From the NCBI GenBank assembly GCA_028023455.1, contig JAQFVV010012422.1, forward strand, positions 7,127,710 through 7,191,709: a stretch of 64,000 nt of DNA, in the 5' to 3' direction. The notes under the pieces are model-generated. The model ran no database searches. It was not told the origin of the DNA and saw nothing but the letters and a program-made list of their open reading frames with translations. A program made the translations under genes and the position numbers. Within the stretch, counting starts at the first letter, position 1. The number at the start of each line of letters is the position of its first letter. The DNA is from Epiperipatus broadwayi. Lineage: Eukaryota; Onychophora; Udeonychophora; Euonychophora; Peripatidae. Shown in pieces: positions 61,883 to 64,000 of the stretch.

Positions 61883-62524
61883 TTAGAATAAACCCTGCCT
61901 GGTAAATTTTTGAATAGACTCTAGTGACTGTTTTTAATATGATTCCATGTTTGATTTTTTTTGTGTGCAATTATATTTTTTTCCATTTATTATATATTTA
62001 GTTTATATGTTACATTATAAATATTTAAGCTTTCTAATAATTATAATAAAAACATATTTCAAATTAATATTTTAAAATTATGAAAATAAGTACCTAATTG
62101 AAAATTTTACCAATAATAAAGGAATACATCATTATTGGCTCCAAGATGCCTATTCAAAAAATTATAAGAGCAAAATATTAGATATTGTAATTTTATGTTT
62201 TTTAAAAATGGTATATTTAGAATTAGTTATCATCAAAGAAACAAAAACAATTCTAAAAGTTAATAAATTATTAATTGTTATTCAAATATTTCACTTACAG
62301 TTTTTACAAAAATGATTTTCTTTTTGGCCTGTAATGACTACTTCCATGGTGACTTTCGGTTTTCATAATATACTTTTGAAGAGTGGTATTTTTAAAAATA
62401 AAATGTTTTCAAAGACAATCCCCCCCCAGTGACAGTTTTTGGTTTAATAATGTCTTTTATAAAAGTGCTGCTTCATAATCATTAAACAACTACAATTTTA
62501 TAACCCGATAATATCCTTTAACCT

Positions 62525-63080
62525 TAACCAAAAAATCACCTTATGGGAAGCATACAATATAATCAACTATAATCAACAACCAATTAAAACCAGCCTAAAA
62601 ATATCCAACCAAAGACTCATTACACACTTCAAAAGATGGAGTCTGGAACCCAAATTCCTTGACTTCATCATTAAAATAAATCTTAATGCGCTACCCATGA
62701 ATTGGTTTCTTTATCACCGAAGAGGTTTTACCAGCATTGACCCTATATGTGGTCTGTGTGCTCGTGAAGATGAAACCATAGACCATATTATACACCAGTG
62801 CCCAAGACTTAAAACTCTGAAAGATATAATTATAATCAATTCCAACATAAGACCTGATATGATTTTCTCACTCAAAATGCCATTCATAATGGGGTTTTTT
62901 CAATAATAAGGCTTTCTACCTTTGTCCTTTATTCCATATGGATAGTGAGATGCAAAAGTCTCATGGAATTACCCCCGCCACAAATCATACCATTGTTCTA
63001 TCAAACGCTCAAAAAAATCAAGAAACGTGACCAGCTCCTTGCCTCAGTAAAGTCTTTGCTGACACCTGGTCTTTAATTGC
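62525..63080 (+). mobile_element. LINE family B, C-terminal fragment (copy 2)
   Basis: The plus strand from 62529 reads TLWEAYNIINYNQQPIK, FKRWSLEPKF, then CGLCAREDETIDHIIHQC (C-x2-C-x8-H-x4-C). After a frameshift near 62903 it continues IWIVRCKSLMELPPPQ and ends SLLTPGL with a stop near 63076. It matches the minus-strand copy at 43.9-44.5 kb in order. The frame 62697-62906 is only its middle part. It is followed by A+T-rich sequence with AATAAAATTTTTATTG at about 63350, which may mark the 3' end. Confidence 0.75.
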
Positions 63081-64000
63081 TCTTTCCTTTTCCTGATTAT
63101 CAATTCCCACCTACCCAGCATTATAGAATAGTCATTTATAAAAGAAAATATTCATGTTTATATTAAAAATGCTAATACCATTAAACAAGTTCTTTGAATC
63201 TCTTCACTATACCTAACCACATAAGAGTATAACATTGTGCTCTCATAACATAATCTAGCCAGATGACATATAGAACATTATATAATCATATTATTGTACA
63301 ATTTATTCATTTATTTATCCTTTATTAGTATGTAATCACTATTTATTGTTAATAAAATTTTTATTGAAATGAAAATTTACTAAAAAGTATGCTTGTTGTG
63401 GCATTTAGCCACAGGGTAAAATAATCTAAAGCATTAGCCAATAACAAATTGCCAACTCCTTCATAGCTTTGTCAGAACAATAAAATGTGCTGTCAATTAT
63501 ACATAAAAGTCTGTAATGGTCCATATACTGCTAATATCATTTGAACTTTTTTTTTAAAATTAATACATTAAAAATGGAAACTTCATAGAAAGAACTGCTT
63601 CAGCCTGTTGCACACCATAATTTAACATATACAATGCTTTAAAACATTGTAGAAAAGTAGCAAACACAGTACCATCATGCTGCCTAAAATGTCAAATATG
63701 ATAGCAGTATCACAACTTACTCTTCTGAAGGACTTAATAATTGTAAGCAGTGTATATTGATACCATGTAGCTCATAGCTTTACAGTATTTGTTGATTTTA
63801 ATTTTAAAAATCAAGATTCATGTATTTTAACTTTTTAGCTTTATGGTTTATTCATATACAAATAATATATTCTTTTAACTCTGGAAAAAGTGTAAAACTC
63901 ATGAAATTTTGTATGTTCATAAGGATTCTTTTTACACACAGTAAAACTTAATTTTAGGAAATCACAGCAAAATAGATTCTGGAATTTAAAGAGAAAACTT

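Overview
The window looks like nuclear DNA of an invertebrate animal: very A+T-rich, CpG-poor outside a few short islands, with long intron-like or intergenic tracts, several clades of non-LTR retrotransposon, Penelope-like elements, tRNA-derived SINEs and many fold-back repeats. I cannot name the phylum or species from sequence alone. Almost every open frame in the window is chance or a mobile-element fragment. Host-gene evidence is limited to two candidate minus-strand gene starts.

Host genes. (1) A minus-strand start at 6261-6233 inside a CpG-richer patch. Its coding part is 29 nt, ends in phase 2 at a GTAAGG donor, and joins in phase to a 151-nt exon at 2217-2067. (2) A minus-strand start at 22552-22519 (34 nt, phase 1, strong Kozak context, in-frame upstream stop, GTAAGT donor), with a CpG-rich upstream region holding a perfect RFX-type X-box, a second X-box-like motif and a CCAAT box. 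The proteins are not recognised.

Mobile elements. LINE family A (RT plus C-terminal Cys/His motif, CATCA-type 3' tail) has copies at 0.2-1.1, 18.8-19.4, 50.3-51.6 and 57.8-58.8 kb. An RTE-clade LINE is at 47.5-49.2 kb with a second 3' fragment at 10.4-10.8 kb. LINE family B (C-terminal fragments) is at 43.9-44.5 and 62.5-63.1 kb. Penelope-like element (PLE) remnants with GIY-YIG endonuclease signatures are at 12.66-13.0, 36.1-37.0 and 60.07-60.33 kb. Four tRNA-derived SINE copies are at 9.97, 14.9, 41.3 and 42.6 kb; the last has a clean 14-bp target duplication and sits inside an older fold-back arm.

The most interesting content is a set of type I hammerhead ribozymes in two unrelated repeat families. 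Family C (3.2-3.9, 33.8-34.7 and 58.9-59.1 kb) has the core CUGAUGA / stem II / GAAA, a palindromic short helix III (ACUAGU) and a GUC cleavage triplet. At 3.2-3.9 kb two ribozymes lie in tandem, with predicted cuts exactly 449 nt apart, as expected of a retrozyme whose transcript is cut into monomers. Family A fold-backs (4.3-5.1, 6.95-7.45, 8.4-8.7 and 27 kb, with relatives at 54.3-55.3 kb) carry another hammerhead; stem I shows compensatory changes between copies, and opposite arms carry ribozymes on opposite strands. PLEs and hammerheads are known to be linked in animals, so their presence together fits a PLE-driven retrozyme system. A third repeated hairpin (CTGAAGA / 5-bp stem / AAAC, at 24.4-25.1, 40.5 and 42.5 kb) resembles a hammerhead core but has one extra nucleotide.

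The rest is A+T-rich sequence with microsatellites, tandem dimers (300-bp unit at 31.5 kb, 250-bp unit at 37.7 kb), perfect or near-perfect MITE-like hairpins, and long tracts in which I see nothing identifiable.
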